The position numbers were made by a program, and so were the translations under genes. This document shows positions 18,016 through 27,146 of a stretch of DNA of 64,000 bases, one piece after another. The DNA is from Bacillota bacterium. GTDB taxonomy: Bacteria > Bacillota > Clostridia > Christensenellales > UMGS416. The stretch spans positions 78,052-142,051 of the forward strand of contig JAEWRW010000037.1 in the NCBI GenBank assembly GCA_023398815.1, written 5' to 3'. The notes under the pieces are model-generated. The model ran no database searches and was not told the origin of the DNA. It saw only the letters and a program-made list of their open reading frames with translations. Position 1 is the stretch's first letter, and each line of letters opens with the position of its first letter.

Positions 18016-18467
18016 CGCTCAAGGGCTATTTCAAGGGCGAGTACGAGCACACGATTGACGCCAAAGGGCGTATGTTCATCCCCGCCAAGTTCCGCGATGG
18101 GCTGGGGGAGAACTTTGTCATCCTCAAATGGATGTTCAACAACAGCCTGTACCTGATGACCGAAGAGGTCTTTGCCGACTTCGCGGCCAGCCTTTCCGAC
18201 CTGCCGCTTACCAATGAGGACGCCGACACCGTACGTCTGGCGATCTTCTCCCAGGCCAACGACGCCGAGACCGACGCCCAGAACCGCCTGCTCATTCCGC
18301 AGGAGTTCCGGCGCTATGCCAACCTCGATAAGGAAGTTGTGGTCGTGGGTGTGGGCACCCACATCGAGATTTGGGACCGCAACACCTGGCGCAACAAGAC
18401 GATGGAACCGGACAAGGTGCGCGCCGCTCTCAGCAACCTGCGCAGCTCCGGCCTGACGGTGCGCTGA
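18012..18467 (+). CDS. mraZ: Transcriptional regulator MraZ
   Basis: 151 residues from GTG at 18012 after GGAGG. Two SpoVT-AbrB-like halves are visible, one with HTIDAKGRMFIPAKFR and the second with TDAQNRLLIPQEFRR, each carrying the D-A-x-x-R core. MraZ forms a ring that binds repeated boxes upstream of its own gene and represses the division cluster. It is somewhat longer than the usual 143 residues at the C-terminus. The stop overlaps the rsmH ATG by one base. Confidence 0.95.
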   Translation: MALKGYFKGEYEHTIDAKGRMFIPAKFRDGLGENFVILKWMFNNSLYLMTEEVFADFAASLSDLPLTNEDADTVRLAIFSQANDAETDAQNRLLIPQEFRRYANLDKEVVVVGVGTHIEIWDRNTWRNKTMEPDKVRAALSNLRSSGLTVR

Positions 18468-19417
18468 TGGACCGGGGGTTCGAGCACAAGTCCATCCTGC
18501 TGGAGCGGTGTGTGGAGTTTCTCCGCCCCACGCCTGGCGGCATCTTTGTGGATGGCACGCTGGGCGGCGGCGGGCACGCCGAGGCGGTGCTGCAACGCAT
18601 CGTGCCCGGCGGGCGGCTCATCGGCACCGACCTCGACGACGACGCCCTGGCCGAATGCCGGCAGCGGCTGGCCCCCTTCGGGGAGGCGTTCGTGCCGGTC
18701 AAGGGCAACTTCCGTGAGGCTCCCGCCATCGTACGCTCCTTGGGGATTGCCGAAGTCAACGGCGTCATGCTTGATTTGGGCGTGTCATCCTGGCAACTCG
18801 ACGAGGCCGAGCGCGGCTTCTCCTACAAGAATGACGGGCCGCTCGACATGCGGATGGACCGCAGCGCCGGTCGCTCGGCCTGGGACGTGGTCAACACCTA
18901 CGAGGAGGGGCGACTGGCATCGGTCATCCGCCGCTATGGCGAGGAGAACTTCGCCGCCCGCATCGCGTCCTTCGTGGTGCGCCGCCGGGCAGAGAAGCCC
19001 ATCGAGACCACCGCCGAACTGGCGCAGGTCATCAGCGAGGCCATTCCGGCCCGTTTCCGCCGCCAGGGGCCGCACCCGGCCAAGCGCACCTTCCAGGCCA
19101 TCCGCATCGAGGTCAACGACGAGCTCGAGGGCCTGGGGCAGGCGGTCAGTGACTTCATTGACCTGCTGGCGGATGGCGGACGGCTCTGCGTGTTGACCTT
19201 CCACTCGCTGGAGGATCGGGCGGTCAAGGACGCGATGAAGACGGCCGAATCGCCCTGCACCTGCCCCAAGAGCGCACCGTACTGCGTGTGCGGTAAGGTC
19301 TCCGCCGGGCGGATGCTGACCCGCAAGCCCGAGCAACCCAGTGCCGAGGAGCAGGAGGGCAACCCCCGCTCCCGCAGCGCCAAGCTCCGGGTGTTTGAGA
19401 AGCAAAGGACTACCTGA
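18467..19417 (+). CDS. rsmH: 16S rRNA m4C1402 methyltransferase
   Basis: 316 residues. It transfers a methyl group from S-adenosylmethionine to N4 of C1402 in the decoding centre. Motif I is FVDGTLGGGGHAEAVL. GVMLDLGVSSWQLDEAERGFS and the conserved end-domain LTFHSLEDR are present. The ATG at 18467 overlaps the mraZ stop (TGATG). An open upstream extension belongs to the mraZ coding region. A CxC-rich stretch near the end (CTCPKSAPYCVCG) is usual for this family in Bacillota. Confidence 0.96.
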   Translation: MDRGFEHKSILLERCVEFLRPTPGGIFVDGTLGGGGHAEAVLQRIVPGGRLIGTDLDDDALAECRQRLAPFGEAFVPVKGNFREAPAIVRSLGIAEVNGVMLDLGVSSWQLDEAERGFSYKNDGPLDMRMDRSAGRSAWDVVNTYEEGRLASVIRRYGEENFAARIASFVVRRRAEKPIETTAELAQVISEAIPARFRRQGPHPAKRTFQAIRIEVNDELEGLGQAVSDFIDLLADGGRLCVLTFHSLEDRAVKDAMKTAESPCTCPKSAPYCVCGKVSAGRMLTRKPEQPSAEEQEGNPRSRSAKLRVFEKQRTT

Positions 19418-19434
19418 AAAGGAGAGGGAATACA

Positions 19435-19848
19435 ATGTCAGTGGCATACAGAAATAACGTCGCATACGACTACCGGCAGGAGGAGCAGGCGGAGCGCCGC
19501 GAGCAGCAGGCCGCCACCCGCGCCCGGCAGCGCCGGCGTAATGCTTTCGCGCTGGCCGTGCGCCGCGCCGTGGCCTTGCTGGCGGCGGTGATGATCGCCG
19601 GCGTTTGCGTGGGCCTGCTGTATGTCAAGGCCCAGGTGTACCGCACCCAGCGTGATGTCAACACCCTGCAGACCCAGATTGTGGAGGCGGAGCGGAAGAA
19701 CAGCACCCTGAACGAGCAGTACAACGAGGCCGCCAACATCTACGTCATCATGGAGAAGGCCGAGGGGCTGGGCATGACCTACCCCGACGCCAAGGACGTG
19801 CTGTACGTGGACACCAGCAAGAGCACCAGCATCAAGAACAACCGGTAA
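19435..19848 (+). CDS. ftsL: FtsL-like cell division protein
   Basis: 137 residues: a charged cytoplasmic N-terminus rich in Arg and Gln (1-40), one membrane segment (about 44-64), then an extracytoplasmic coiled coil (about 65-100). This topology and the position between rsmH and the class B penicillin-binding protein identify FtsL, which with DivIC and DivIB controls septal peptidoglycan synthesis. Sequence conservation in the family is low, so the call rests on topology and context. The start follows AAAAGGAGAGGGAA. Confidence 0.85.
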   Translation: MSVAYRNNVAYDYRQEEQAERREQQAATRARQRRRNAFALAVRRAVALLAAVMIAGVCVGLLYVKAQVYRTQRDVNTLQTQIVEAERKNSTLNEQYNEAANIYVIMEKAEGLGMTYPDAKDVLYVDTSKSTSIKNNR

Positions 19849-19871
19849 CAGCCGGCAGCAGGAGGCAATGA

Positions 19872-22070
19872 TTGGCAGCGCCTAAGGTCACAAGCAGACG
19901 ACGGATCAACCTCATCGTGTTGCTCCTCACGATTCTGATGGCGGGCACGCTCGTCCTTCGCGTGGGGTACTGGCAGGTGGTGCGTGCCGATGACCTGAAG
20001 GAGATGGCCGCCGACCAGTGGACCAAGGAACTGCCGGTGGCCGCCAAGCGCGGTGCCGTGCTGGACACCAACGGCAAGGTGCTGGCCCAATCCGCCAGCA
20101 GCGAGATGGTGATGGCCCGGCCCTCTGAACTGGCGACGGCCGAAAAGGAAACGCCCGGTACCATCGAGAAGGTCGCAGACGCGCTCTCGACCGAGCTCGA
20201 TTTGGAATACGATACAATTTTGCGCAAGCTCAAGGACACCAAGAAGTCGGAAGTCCTCCTCAAGCGGCAGATCAGCCGCGAGCAAGGGGATCGTCTGAGG
20301 GAGATTGGTCTCCCGGACGAAACCGAGTCGGAGAAGGCCGTCGGGCTTCCTGGCATTCACCTGAGCGAGGACATGAAACGGTTCTATCCTCTGCGCAATT
20401 TTTTGACACAAGTCCTGGGGTTCACGTCGGTGGATGGCGACGGGCTGGAAGGCGTCGAAGCCAAGTACAACAAGTATCTGGCGGGTTCCTCAGGCAAAGT
20501 CATCAGCGAGACGGACCGCGCCGGCAATGTGGTGCCGGACAGCGTTCTGCAGCTCGTTCCGGCCATCGATGGGCAGAACGTCGTTCTGACCATCGATTCG
20601 GTCATACAGAGCTTTTGTGAGAAGGCCATGGAGCAGGCCCTGAGCGAACAGAAGGCCAAGAAGGTCACCGCCATCGTGCAGGACACCCAGACCGGGGCGA
20701 TCCTGGCGATGGTCAACAAGCCCGACTTCGACAACAACGACCCGCCACGGGACGACCTCACCACCCTGCAGGACCTGACGCGCAACAACGCCATCGCCGA
20801 GTCCTACGAGCCGGGCTCCACCTTCAAAATTCTGACGATTGCCGCAGCCCTCGATTCGGGCAAGGTCACGACCAACGACACCTTCTACTGCGCCGGCTAC
20901 AAGATTGTGGATGGCGAGCGCATCAAATGCTGGAGCTCCCGCGCCCATGGCAGCGAGACGCTCTACGAGGGCGTGCAGAAATCCTGCAACCCGGTGTTTA
21001 TGGAGATGGCGCTGCGCATGGGCACCGTCACGTTTTACAAATACCTGCAGAACTTCGGCATTGGCGAGCAGACAGGCATCGACCTAAACGGCGAGGCTTC
21101 GGGCATCATGATGGCGCAGAAGTACGTGCGCAACACCGATCTTGCGCGCATTGGCTTTGGCCAGTCGGTGGCGGTGACGCCCCTGCAGCTCACCACGGCG
21201 GTGTCGGCGGCCGTCAATGGCGGCACGCTCATGAAGCCCTACATCGTCAGCAAAATCACCGACGCCGACGGCAAGACCATCACCGAATACGAACCGACCA
21301 AGGTGAGTCAGGTCATCTCGGCGGAGACGTCAGCCACCGTGCGCGACATCCTGCAGAGCGTGGTGGACAAGGGCAGCGGCAAGAACGCCAAGATTGAAGG
21401 CTACGAGATCGGCGGCAAGACCGGCACGGCCCAGAAGTACGGCACCGACGGCAAGATCATGACCGACAAACACGTCGCGTCCTTCATCGCCTTCGCCCCG
21501 GCCGATAAACCTCGGTACACTGTGCTCGTCATCGTGGACGAACCCGACGTGCCGGTGGACTACGGCAGCATCGTGGCCGCGCCCTATGTCAAGATGATCC
21601 TGCAGGATACGCTGCAATACGCCGGCGTCCAGCCTACCAACGTGGAGCAGGACAATGCCCAGCAGACGGAGGTGCCGGACTGCACCGACCTGGAGTTGGA
21701 GCAGGCGGCCAGCGAGTTGCAATCAAAAGGCTTTACGTATATAGTAGAAGGCTATGGCGGAAAGGTGGCCGAGCAGATGCCCAAGCCCGGCGACAAGGCC
21801 GACGAGGGCTCGACCGTGATGCTCTATCTGGAGCAGGAGGACGACCCCGAGGACAGCCAGGTGGAGGTGCCCGACCTCAGCGGCAAGACGGCCACCGAGG
21901 TAAATACCATCCTCACCTCCCTGGGGCTGGGGATGAGCATGCAGGGCACCGGCGGCGTGGCGGTGGAGCAGACCCCCAAGGCCCACACCGTTGTCAACCG
22001 CGGCGACATCGTGGAGGTGACCTTCCGCTACCGCGATGACCAAAAGGAGAGCGAGACCGGGGGCGATTGA
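19872..22070 (+). CDS. Class B penicillin-binding protein with two PASTA domains (FtsI/SpoVD type)
   Basis: 732 residues from TTG at 19872, chosen because AGGAGG (19860-19865) lies 6 nt upstream. An ATG at 19868 is out of frame and stops after five codons. One N-terminal membrane anchor (13-32) is followed by a dimerisation domain. The transpeptidase has Ser316-x-x-Lys319, Ser371-Cys-Asn373 and Lys516-Thr-Gly518. Two PASTA domains follow (about 600-658 and 664-724). In Bacillus separate pbpB and spoVD genes occupy this place. Here one protein may serve division, spore cortex, or both. Confidence 0.93.
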   Translation: MAAPKVTSRRRINLIVLLLTILMAGTLVLRVGYWQVVRADDLKEMAADQWTKELPVAAKRGAVLDTNGKVLAQSASSEMVMARPSELATAEKETPGTIEKVADALSTELDLEYDTILRKLKDTKKSEVLLKRQISREQGDRLREIGLPDETESEKAVGLPGIHLSEDMKRFYPLRNFLTQVLGFTSVDGDGLEGVEAKYNKYLAGSSGKVISETDRAGNVVPDSVLQLVPAIDGQNVVLTIDSVIQSFCEKAMEQALSEQKAKKVTAIVQDTQTGAILAMVNKPDFDNNDPPRDDLTTLQDLTRNNAIAESYEPGSTFKILTIAAALDSGKVTTNDTFYCAGYKIVDGERIKCWSSRAHGSETLYEGVQKSCNPVFMEMALRMGTVTFYKYLQNFGIGEQTGIDLNGEASGIMMAQKYVRNTDLARIGFGQSVAVTPLQLTTAVSAAVNGGTLMKPYIVSKITDADGKTITEYEPTKVSQVISAETSATVRDILQSVVDKGSGKNAKIEGYEIGGKTGTAQKYGTDGKIMTDKHVASFIAFAPADKPRYTVLVIVDEPDVPVDYGSIVAAPYVKMILQDTLQYAGVQPTNVEQDNAQQTEVPDCTDLELEQAASELQSKGFTYIVEGYGGKVAEQMPKPGDKADEGSTVMLYLEQEDDPEDSQVEVPDLSGKTATEVNTILTSLGLGMSMQGTGGVAVEQTPKAHTVVNRGDIVEVTFRYRDDQKESETGGD

Positions 22071-22105
22071 GCCCCGCGGTTGGATACGAATGAGAGGCGT
22101 GCAAC

Positions 22106-23566
22106 ATGAAACTCAATGAGTTGTTTGCCCGTTGCGGCTGTTGCGAGTGGCGCAACGCCGCCGACCCGGACATCACCGACATCACCATAGACTCCCGCAA
22201 AATCAAGCCGGGAGCTCTTTTTGTGTGCATCCCCGGCACCAAGGTGGACGGCCACCTGTACGCCGCCCAGGCGGCGGCTGCGGGGGCGGCGGCTCTGGTG
22301 GTGGAGCGATTTGTGGAGGATGTGAACGTACCCCAAGCCCGGGTGGCTGACAGCCGGGAGGCGCTGGCCTGCCTGGCGGCGGCGTTCCACGGATTCCCCG
22401 GCGAGGGGCTCTCGATCATCGGCGTCACCGGCACCAACGGCAAGACGACGACGACCTACCTCATGAAGTCGATCTTTGAGGCGGCGGGGGAGAAGGTGGG
22501 CCTGCTGGGCACCATCGCCACCCTGGTGGGCGACGAGGTGCTTCCCCAGTCGCTGACGACCCCCGACCCCATGGACTTCCACGCGGCGCTGCGTGCCATG
22601 GCCGACGCCGGTTGCACCCGCGTGGTCATGGAGGTTTCGGCCCACGCCCTTGCCCTGCGCAAGGTCGCCGGCATCCACTTTGACGCGGCCATCTTCACCA
22701 ACCTCACCCAGGATCACCTGGACGACTTCGTGACCATGGAGCGCTACCGCGACGCCAAGCGCCTGCTCTTTGCCGATGAGCGCAGCGCCGTTGTCGTGCT
22801 CAACGCCGACGATCCCGCTGGCCTTGCCATGGCCGAGGGGTTCACCGGTCGGCGCATCGCGTACGGCCACGGAACCGAAGCCGATCTGCGCTGCGTCCAA
22901 CAGGAAGTAAGGCCCGATGGTTCGTCCTTCACCCTGGCATGGCAGGGGAGCGAGTTCCCGGTGGAGCTCATGCTCTCCGGCGCGTTCAACGTGGCCAACG
23001 CCATGGGTGCCGCCGGTGCGGCGCTGGCGGTGGGCGTGCCCATGGCCGCCGTGGTAGAGGGGTTGGAGCGTGTGCGCACCATGAACGGACGGATGGAACG
23101 GGTGGAGACTGGACGGGGCTTCACCGTGATTGTGGACTACGCCCACACGCCGGACAGCCTGGAGAACATCCTCCGGGCGGCGCGGGGCTTTGTGGCGGGT
23201 CGGGTGCTGGTGGTCTTTGGCTGCGGTGGCGACCGCGACCGCACCAAGCGGCCCATCATGGGCAAACTCGCCACGTCGCTCGCCGATTACGCCATCGTCA
23301 CCTCCGACAACCCGCGCACCGAGGACCCGGATGCCATCATCGCCATGATTGAGCCCGGTGCCCGACAAGGTGGCGGTGCATTTGAATGCGTAACCGACCG
23401 CAAGGCCGCCATTGCGCGGGCCATCGCCATGGCGCAGCCGGGCGACGTGGTGCTCATCGCCGGCAAGGGGCATGAAACCTACCAGGACGTCATGGGGGTC
23501 AAGCACCACTTTGACGACCGCGAAGTCGCCCGTGCCGCGCTGGACGCCCTGCCCACCACCCTGTGA
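22106..23566 (+). CDS. murE: UDP-MurNAc-L-Ala-D-Glu:meso-diaminopimelate ligase
   Basis: 486 residues. It adds the third residue of the peptidoglycan stem peptide using ATP. The P-loop is GTNGKTT (109-115), and the conserved H-x-L-D-x-H-like segment (NLTQDHLDDF) is present. The specificity motif DNPR at 401-404 indicates meso-diaminopimelate rather than lysine. The ATG at 22106 follows GAGAGG. It lies 35 nt after the penicillin-binding protein and 17 nt before mraY. Confidence 0.96.
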   Translation: MKLNELFARCGCCEWRNAADPDITDITIDSRKIKPGALFVCIPGTKVDGHLYAAQAAAAGAAALVVERFVEDVNVPQARVADSREALACLAAAFHGFPGEGLSIIGVTGTNGKTTTTYLMKSIFEAAGEKVGLLGTIATLVGDEVLPQSLTTPDPMDFHAALRAMADAGCTRVVMEVSAHALALRKVAGIHFDAAIFTNLTQDHLDDFVTMERYRDAKRLLFADERSAVVVLNADDPAGLAMAEGFTGRRIAYGHGTEADLRCVQQEVRPDGSSFTLAWQGSEFPVELMLSGAFNVANAMGAAGAALAVGVPMAAVVEGLERVRTMNGRMERVETGRGFTVIVDYAHTPDSLENILRAARGFVAGRVLVVFGCGGDRDRTKRPIMGKLATSLADYAIVTSDNPRTEDPDAIIAMIEPGARQGGGAFECVTDRKAAIARAIAMAQPGDVVLIAGKGHETYQDVMGVKHHFDDREVARAALDALPTTL

Positions 23567-23583
23567 AAGGAACCTGAACCGAC

Positions 23584-24552
23584 ATGCAGACGATCATTCT
23601 ACCGGTGCTGATCTCCTTCCTCACGTGTCTGGCCGTGGGGCCTGCCATCATTCCGCTGATGCAGCGGTTGAAGTTTGGCCAGGTGATCCGCGACGAAGGC
23701 CCGAAGTGGCACGAGAAGAAGAAGGGCACCCCCTATATGGGCGGCATCATCATGCTGCTGGCGTTGGCCGTCACCTGCGTGGCCCTCATCCGCCGCTGGG
23801 AGCCCGGCGCGGTGGTGGGGCTCCTGCTCATCTTGGCCGGTGCGCTCATCGGCTTTGCCGATGACTTCACCAAGCACGTGATGAAGCGCAACATGGGCCT
23901 GAAGGAGTGGCAGAAGTTCGCGCTGCAGGTCGCGGTGGCGGTGGCCGCCGCATGGTGGGCCTATCTGCACGTGGGTACCTCCGTCCGCCTGCCCTTCACC
24001 ACCGCCGAGTGGGACTTGGGGTGGTTCTACATCCCGTTCACGGCCTTCATCATCGTTGCCGCCATGAACAGCGTCAACCTGACCGACGGCCTCGACGGCC
24101 TTGCCAGCGGCGTTGGCGTGGTGTTCTTCGCCGCCATGACGCTGGTGTTCGTGTATCTCTCCAGCCAGCCCATCCCCGGCATTGACAATTACCTTGTGAT
24201 CGCCGGCGCGCTGACCGGCGCCTGCCTGGGCTTCCTGCGCTTCAACGTCTTCCCGGCGCGCATCTTCATGGGCGACACGGGTTCATTGGCACTGGGCGCG
24301 GCGGTGGCGTGGCTCACGATCGTGGCGCGCATCCCGCTGTGGCTGCCCTTCATGGCCTGCATGTACGTGGCCTCCACGGTGTCGGACATCATTCAGGTCA
24401 CCTCCTACAAAACCCGCAAGAAACGGGTGTTCAAGATGGCGCCGCTGCACCATCACTTTGAGCTGCTGGGCTACCCGGAGACCCGCATCGTTTCGATGTA
24501 CATGATCATCACAACCATCGCGTGCCTGCTGGGGCTGGTCGCGCTGCGCTGA
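23584..24552 (+). CDS. mraY: Phospho-N-acetylmuramoyl-pentapeptide transferase
   Basis: 322 residues with about ten membrane segments. It transfers phospho-MurNAc-pentapeptide to undecaprenyl phosphate, forming lipid I. Conserved catalytic regions are FADDFTKH, MNSVNLTDGLDGLA and the C-terminal APLHHHFEL. The N-terminal KGTPYMGGI is also typical. murF, which precedes mraY in many bacteria, is not here, as in Bacillus. Confidence 0.96.
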   Translation: MQTIILPVLISFLTCLAVGPAIIPLMQRLKFGQVIRDEGPKWHEKKKGTPYMGGIIMLLALAVTCVALIRRWEPGAVVGLLLILAGALIGFADDFTKHVMKRNMGLKEWQKFALQVAVAVAAAWWAYLHVGTSVRLPFTTAEWDLGWFYIPFTAFIIVAAMNSVNLTDGLDGLASGVGVVFFAAMTLVFVYLSSQPIPGIDNYLVIAGALTGACLGFLRFNVFPARIFMGDTGSLALGAAVAWLTIVARIPLWLPFMACMYVASTVSDIIQVTSYKTRKKRVFKMAPLHHHFELLGYPETRIVSMYMIITTIACLLGLVALR

Positions 24553-24575
24553 CCCCGGATGAAAGGTGGGAAACC

Positions 24576-25958
24576 ATGGAGTTTGAGAAGAGCAAAGTAT
24601 TGGTGGTCGGCATGGCCCGCAGCGGCCTGGCCGCGGTGAAACTGCTGGCGGCCAAGGGTGCTACGGTCATTGCCAACGACGGAAAGGGCGAGGACGCCCT
24701 GCCCGAGGCCGTGACGGAGCTGGCCGGCGTGGCCGGGGTGGAACTCGCGTTTGGCCGGCCGGCGGCGGATTTTGTGCCCCAGGTGGACGCCGTGGTCATC
24801 AGCCCCGGCGTGCCGGTGGACGCGCCGTTCCTCACGCAGGCGCTGGCGCTGGGCAAGCCCGTGTTGGGGGAGATGGAGTTGGGGTTCCGCTTCACCCAGG
24901 CCCCGGTGGTGGCCATCACCGGCACCAACGGCAAGACGACGACAACGGCGCTGACCGGTCTCATGTTCAAGCGCGCTGGCTTCAACACCCATGTGCTTGG
25001 TAACATCGGCGAGCCCCTGTGCGCCCGCGCGCTGGAGATTGCCCCCGAGGACATGGTCGTGGCCGAGGTCAGCTCCTTCCAGCTGGAGACGATCCACACC
25101 TTCCGGCCCAGGGTGGCGGCGGTGCTCAACATCACCCCCGACCATCTCAACCGCCACCACACCATGGAGACCTACATCGACATGAAAGCCCGTGTGTTTG
25201 AGAACATGCGGGAGGACGACGTGGTGGTGCTCAACTGGGACGACCCGACGACCCGCTCGCTGGCCGACCGGGTGCGCTGCCGCCTTGCCTGGTTCAGCCG
25301 TGTGGAGGAAGTGCCCCACGGTTGCTTCCTGCGCGATGGCCGCATTGTCTGGCGGGCCACCGGGGGGGAGGAGATCGTGATGGGCCGGCCGGAGGAAGTG
25401 CGCATCCCCGGGGCCCACAACCTCTCCAACGCCCTGGCCGCGTCGGCCTGTGCCCTTGCCATGGGCGTGAGCCCCATGATCGTGCGCCACACGCTGGCGG
25501 CCTTTGAGGGCGTGGAGCATCGCTTGGAGTTTGTCATTGAGGTGCAGGGCGTGCGCTTCATCAACGACTCCAAGGGCACCAACCCCGATGCTTCGGTGGC
25601 CTCGGTCAACGCCATGGCCCTGCCTACGATCATCATCGCCGGGGGGTACGACAAGCACACGGGCTTTGATGACTTTACCAAGGCCCTGCCGGGCAGCAAG
25701 ATCGTGAGCATGGTGGTGCTGGGCGACACGGCGGAGCAAATTGCCGCCTCGGCCCGGGCGCAGGGGTTCACCGCCATCGAGCGGGCCGCCAGCCTCAACG
25801 ACGCCGTGCGCAAGGCATATGCCATGGCCCACCCCGGATATAATGTATTGCTGTCACCGGCCTGCGCCAGCTTCGATATGTTCAAGGACTACGAGGAGCG
25901 CGGCCGCGTCTTCAAGCAGATTGTCTATGACATCGCGGGAGAAGTGGGGCTGAAATAA
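24576..25958 (+). CDS. murD: UDP-MurNAc-L-alanine:D-glutamate ligase
   Basis: 460 residues from the ATG at 24576 (GAAAGGTGGG ribosome binding site). The upstream in-frame part belongs to the end of mraY in another frame. A Rossmann-like N-terminal domain (VLVVGMARSGLAA), the P-loop GTNGKTT (116-122), ITPDHLNRH and the C-terminal ligase domain with NDSKGTNPDA are present. Its stop overlaps the ftsW start by one base (TAATG). Confidence 0.96.
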   Translation: MEFEKSKVLVVGMARSGLAAVKLLAAKGATVIANDGKGEDALPEAVTELAGVAGVELAFGRPAADFVPQVDAVVISPGVPVDAPFLTQALALGKPVLGEMELGFRFTQAPVVAITGTNGKTTTTALTGLMFKRAGFNTHVLGNIGEPLCARALEIAPEDMVVAEVSSFQLETIHTFRPRVAAVLNITPDHLNRHHTMETYIDMKARVFENMREDDVVVLNWDDPTTRSLADRVRCRLAWFSRVEEVPHGCFLRDGRIVWRATGGEEIVMGRPEEVRIPGAHNLSNALAASACALAMGVSPMIVRHTLAAFEGVEHRLEFVIEVQGVRFINDSKGTNPDASVASVNAMALPTIIIAGGYDKHTGFDDFTKALPGSKIVSMVVLGDTAEQIAASARAQGFTAIERAASLNDAVRKAYAMAHPGYNVLLSPACASFDMFKDYEERGRVFKQIVYDIAGEVGLK

Positions 25959-27073
25959 TGGGGAAAATGAAGGGCGTGGATTACGCCATCCTCGCCATCA
26001 CGGTGCTGCTGATGCTCTTTGGGCTGGTCATGGTGTTCTCGGCCAGCTACTACCTGTCGCTCTCCAGCGGCGGGGAGGGTGCAAAGTTCCTGATGAAGCA
26101 GCTCTTTGGCGCGGCCATCGGGCTGGCGGCGCTGTGGGTCATGTCCCTCTTTCCCTATCGGAGTTTCTTTAACAACCGGGTCATCCCCATCGCCGCTGTG
26201 GGCATCAGCGTGGCGCTCTTAGTGGCGGTGCTCTTCATGCCCAGCAAGAACGACGTCAACCGTTTCATCACCGTGGGGCCCATCCAGTTCCAGCCCTCGG
26301 AGCTGGGGCGCATTGCGCTCATCCTCTTCTACGCGTGGTGGATCTCCCGCCACGGGGAGGAGATCCGCAGCCGCAACTTCAAGAAGTTCATGCACGGCAT
26401 TGGCGCACCGCTGCTGGTGCTGGGGCTCATCGCCGGGCTGGTGCTGGCCGGCAAGAACCTCTCCATGGCCTTCAGCACGGTGCTCATCGCCCTGGCGATG
26501 CTCTTGGTGGCGGGCATCAACTGGCGGCCCTTCCTGGCGCTCCTCACGGGCGGCACGGCCCTGGGCGTGCTCTTTACGGTCACTGAGTCTTACCGCATGA
26601 AGCGGTTGCTCATCTTCATGAACCCCTGGAAGGACCCCCGTGGTGACGGGTATCAGCTCATTCAATCGCTCTATGCCTTGGGCAATGGTGGCCTATTCGG
26701 CGTGGGGCTCGGCAACAGCCGGCAGAAGCTCTTGTGGCTGCCCTATGCCGAGAGCGACTTCATTCTCTCCATCATCGGGGAGGAGTTTGGCTTCCTGGGC
26801 ATGGCGCTGCTGGTGGCGGCCTTCTGGGCCCTGGTGTGGCGGGGCATGCTGGTGGCGGCCCGCGCGCCCGACGAGCACGGCATGCTGCTGGCGGCGGGCA
26901 TCACTTCCCTCATCGGCATTCAGTTTCTCATCAACATTCTGGTCGTCACGTCCTCCATGCCGCCCACGGGCGTGCCGCTGCCCTTCATCAGCAACGGCAA
27001 CACGTCGCTCGTGGTGTTCATGGCGGCGGTGGGGGTGCTGCTCAATGTCTCCCGCCACTCGGTGAAGACGTAG
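25958..27073 (+). CDS. ftsW: SEDS-family peptidoglycan glycosyltransferase FtsW/SpoVE
   Basis: 371 residues with about ten membrane segments. SEDS proteins polymerise lipid II together with a class B penicillin-binding protein. Typical blocks are FGLVMVFSASYY, the long loop with NPWKDPRGDGYQLIQSLYALGNGGLFGVGLGNSRQK, SDFILSIIGEEFG and PFISNGNTSLV near the end. Position after murD agrees with FtsW/SpoVE rather than RodA. The following gene is murA, not murG. Confidence 0.94.
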   Translation: MGKMKGVDYAILAITVLLMLFGLVMVFSASYYLSLSSGGEGAKFLMKQLFGAAIGLAALWVMSLFPYRSFFNNRVIPIAAVGISVALLVAVLFMPSKNDVNRFITVGPIQFQPSELGRIALILFYAWWISRHGEEIRSRNFKKFMHGIGAPLLVLGLIAGLVLAGKNLSMAFSTVLIALAMLLVAGINWRPFLALLTGGTALGVLFTVTESYRMKRLLIFMNPWKDPRGDGYQLIQSLYALGNGGLFGVGLGNSRQKLLWLPYAESDFILSIIGEEFGFLGMALLVAAFWALVWRGMLVAARAPDEHGMLLAAGITSLIGIQFLINILVVTSSMPPTGVPLPFISNGNTSLVVFMAAVGVLLNVSRHSVKT

Positions 27074-27146
27074 CGACCCCGGTTTTGCACCAAAGGAAGA
27101 AGCCTGCATACATTGCAATTGAATCCTAGTGTGCAGGAGGTGTGCC

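Noticed and set aside
19868..19885. Five-codon ORF (ATG at 19868) before the penicillin-binding protein
   Set aside because: Only 2 nt separate it from the ribosome binding site. The TTG at 19872 has better spacing and opens the real gene.
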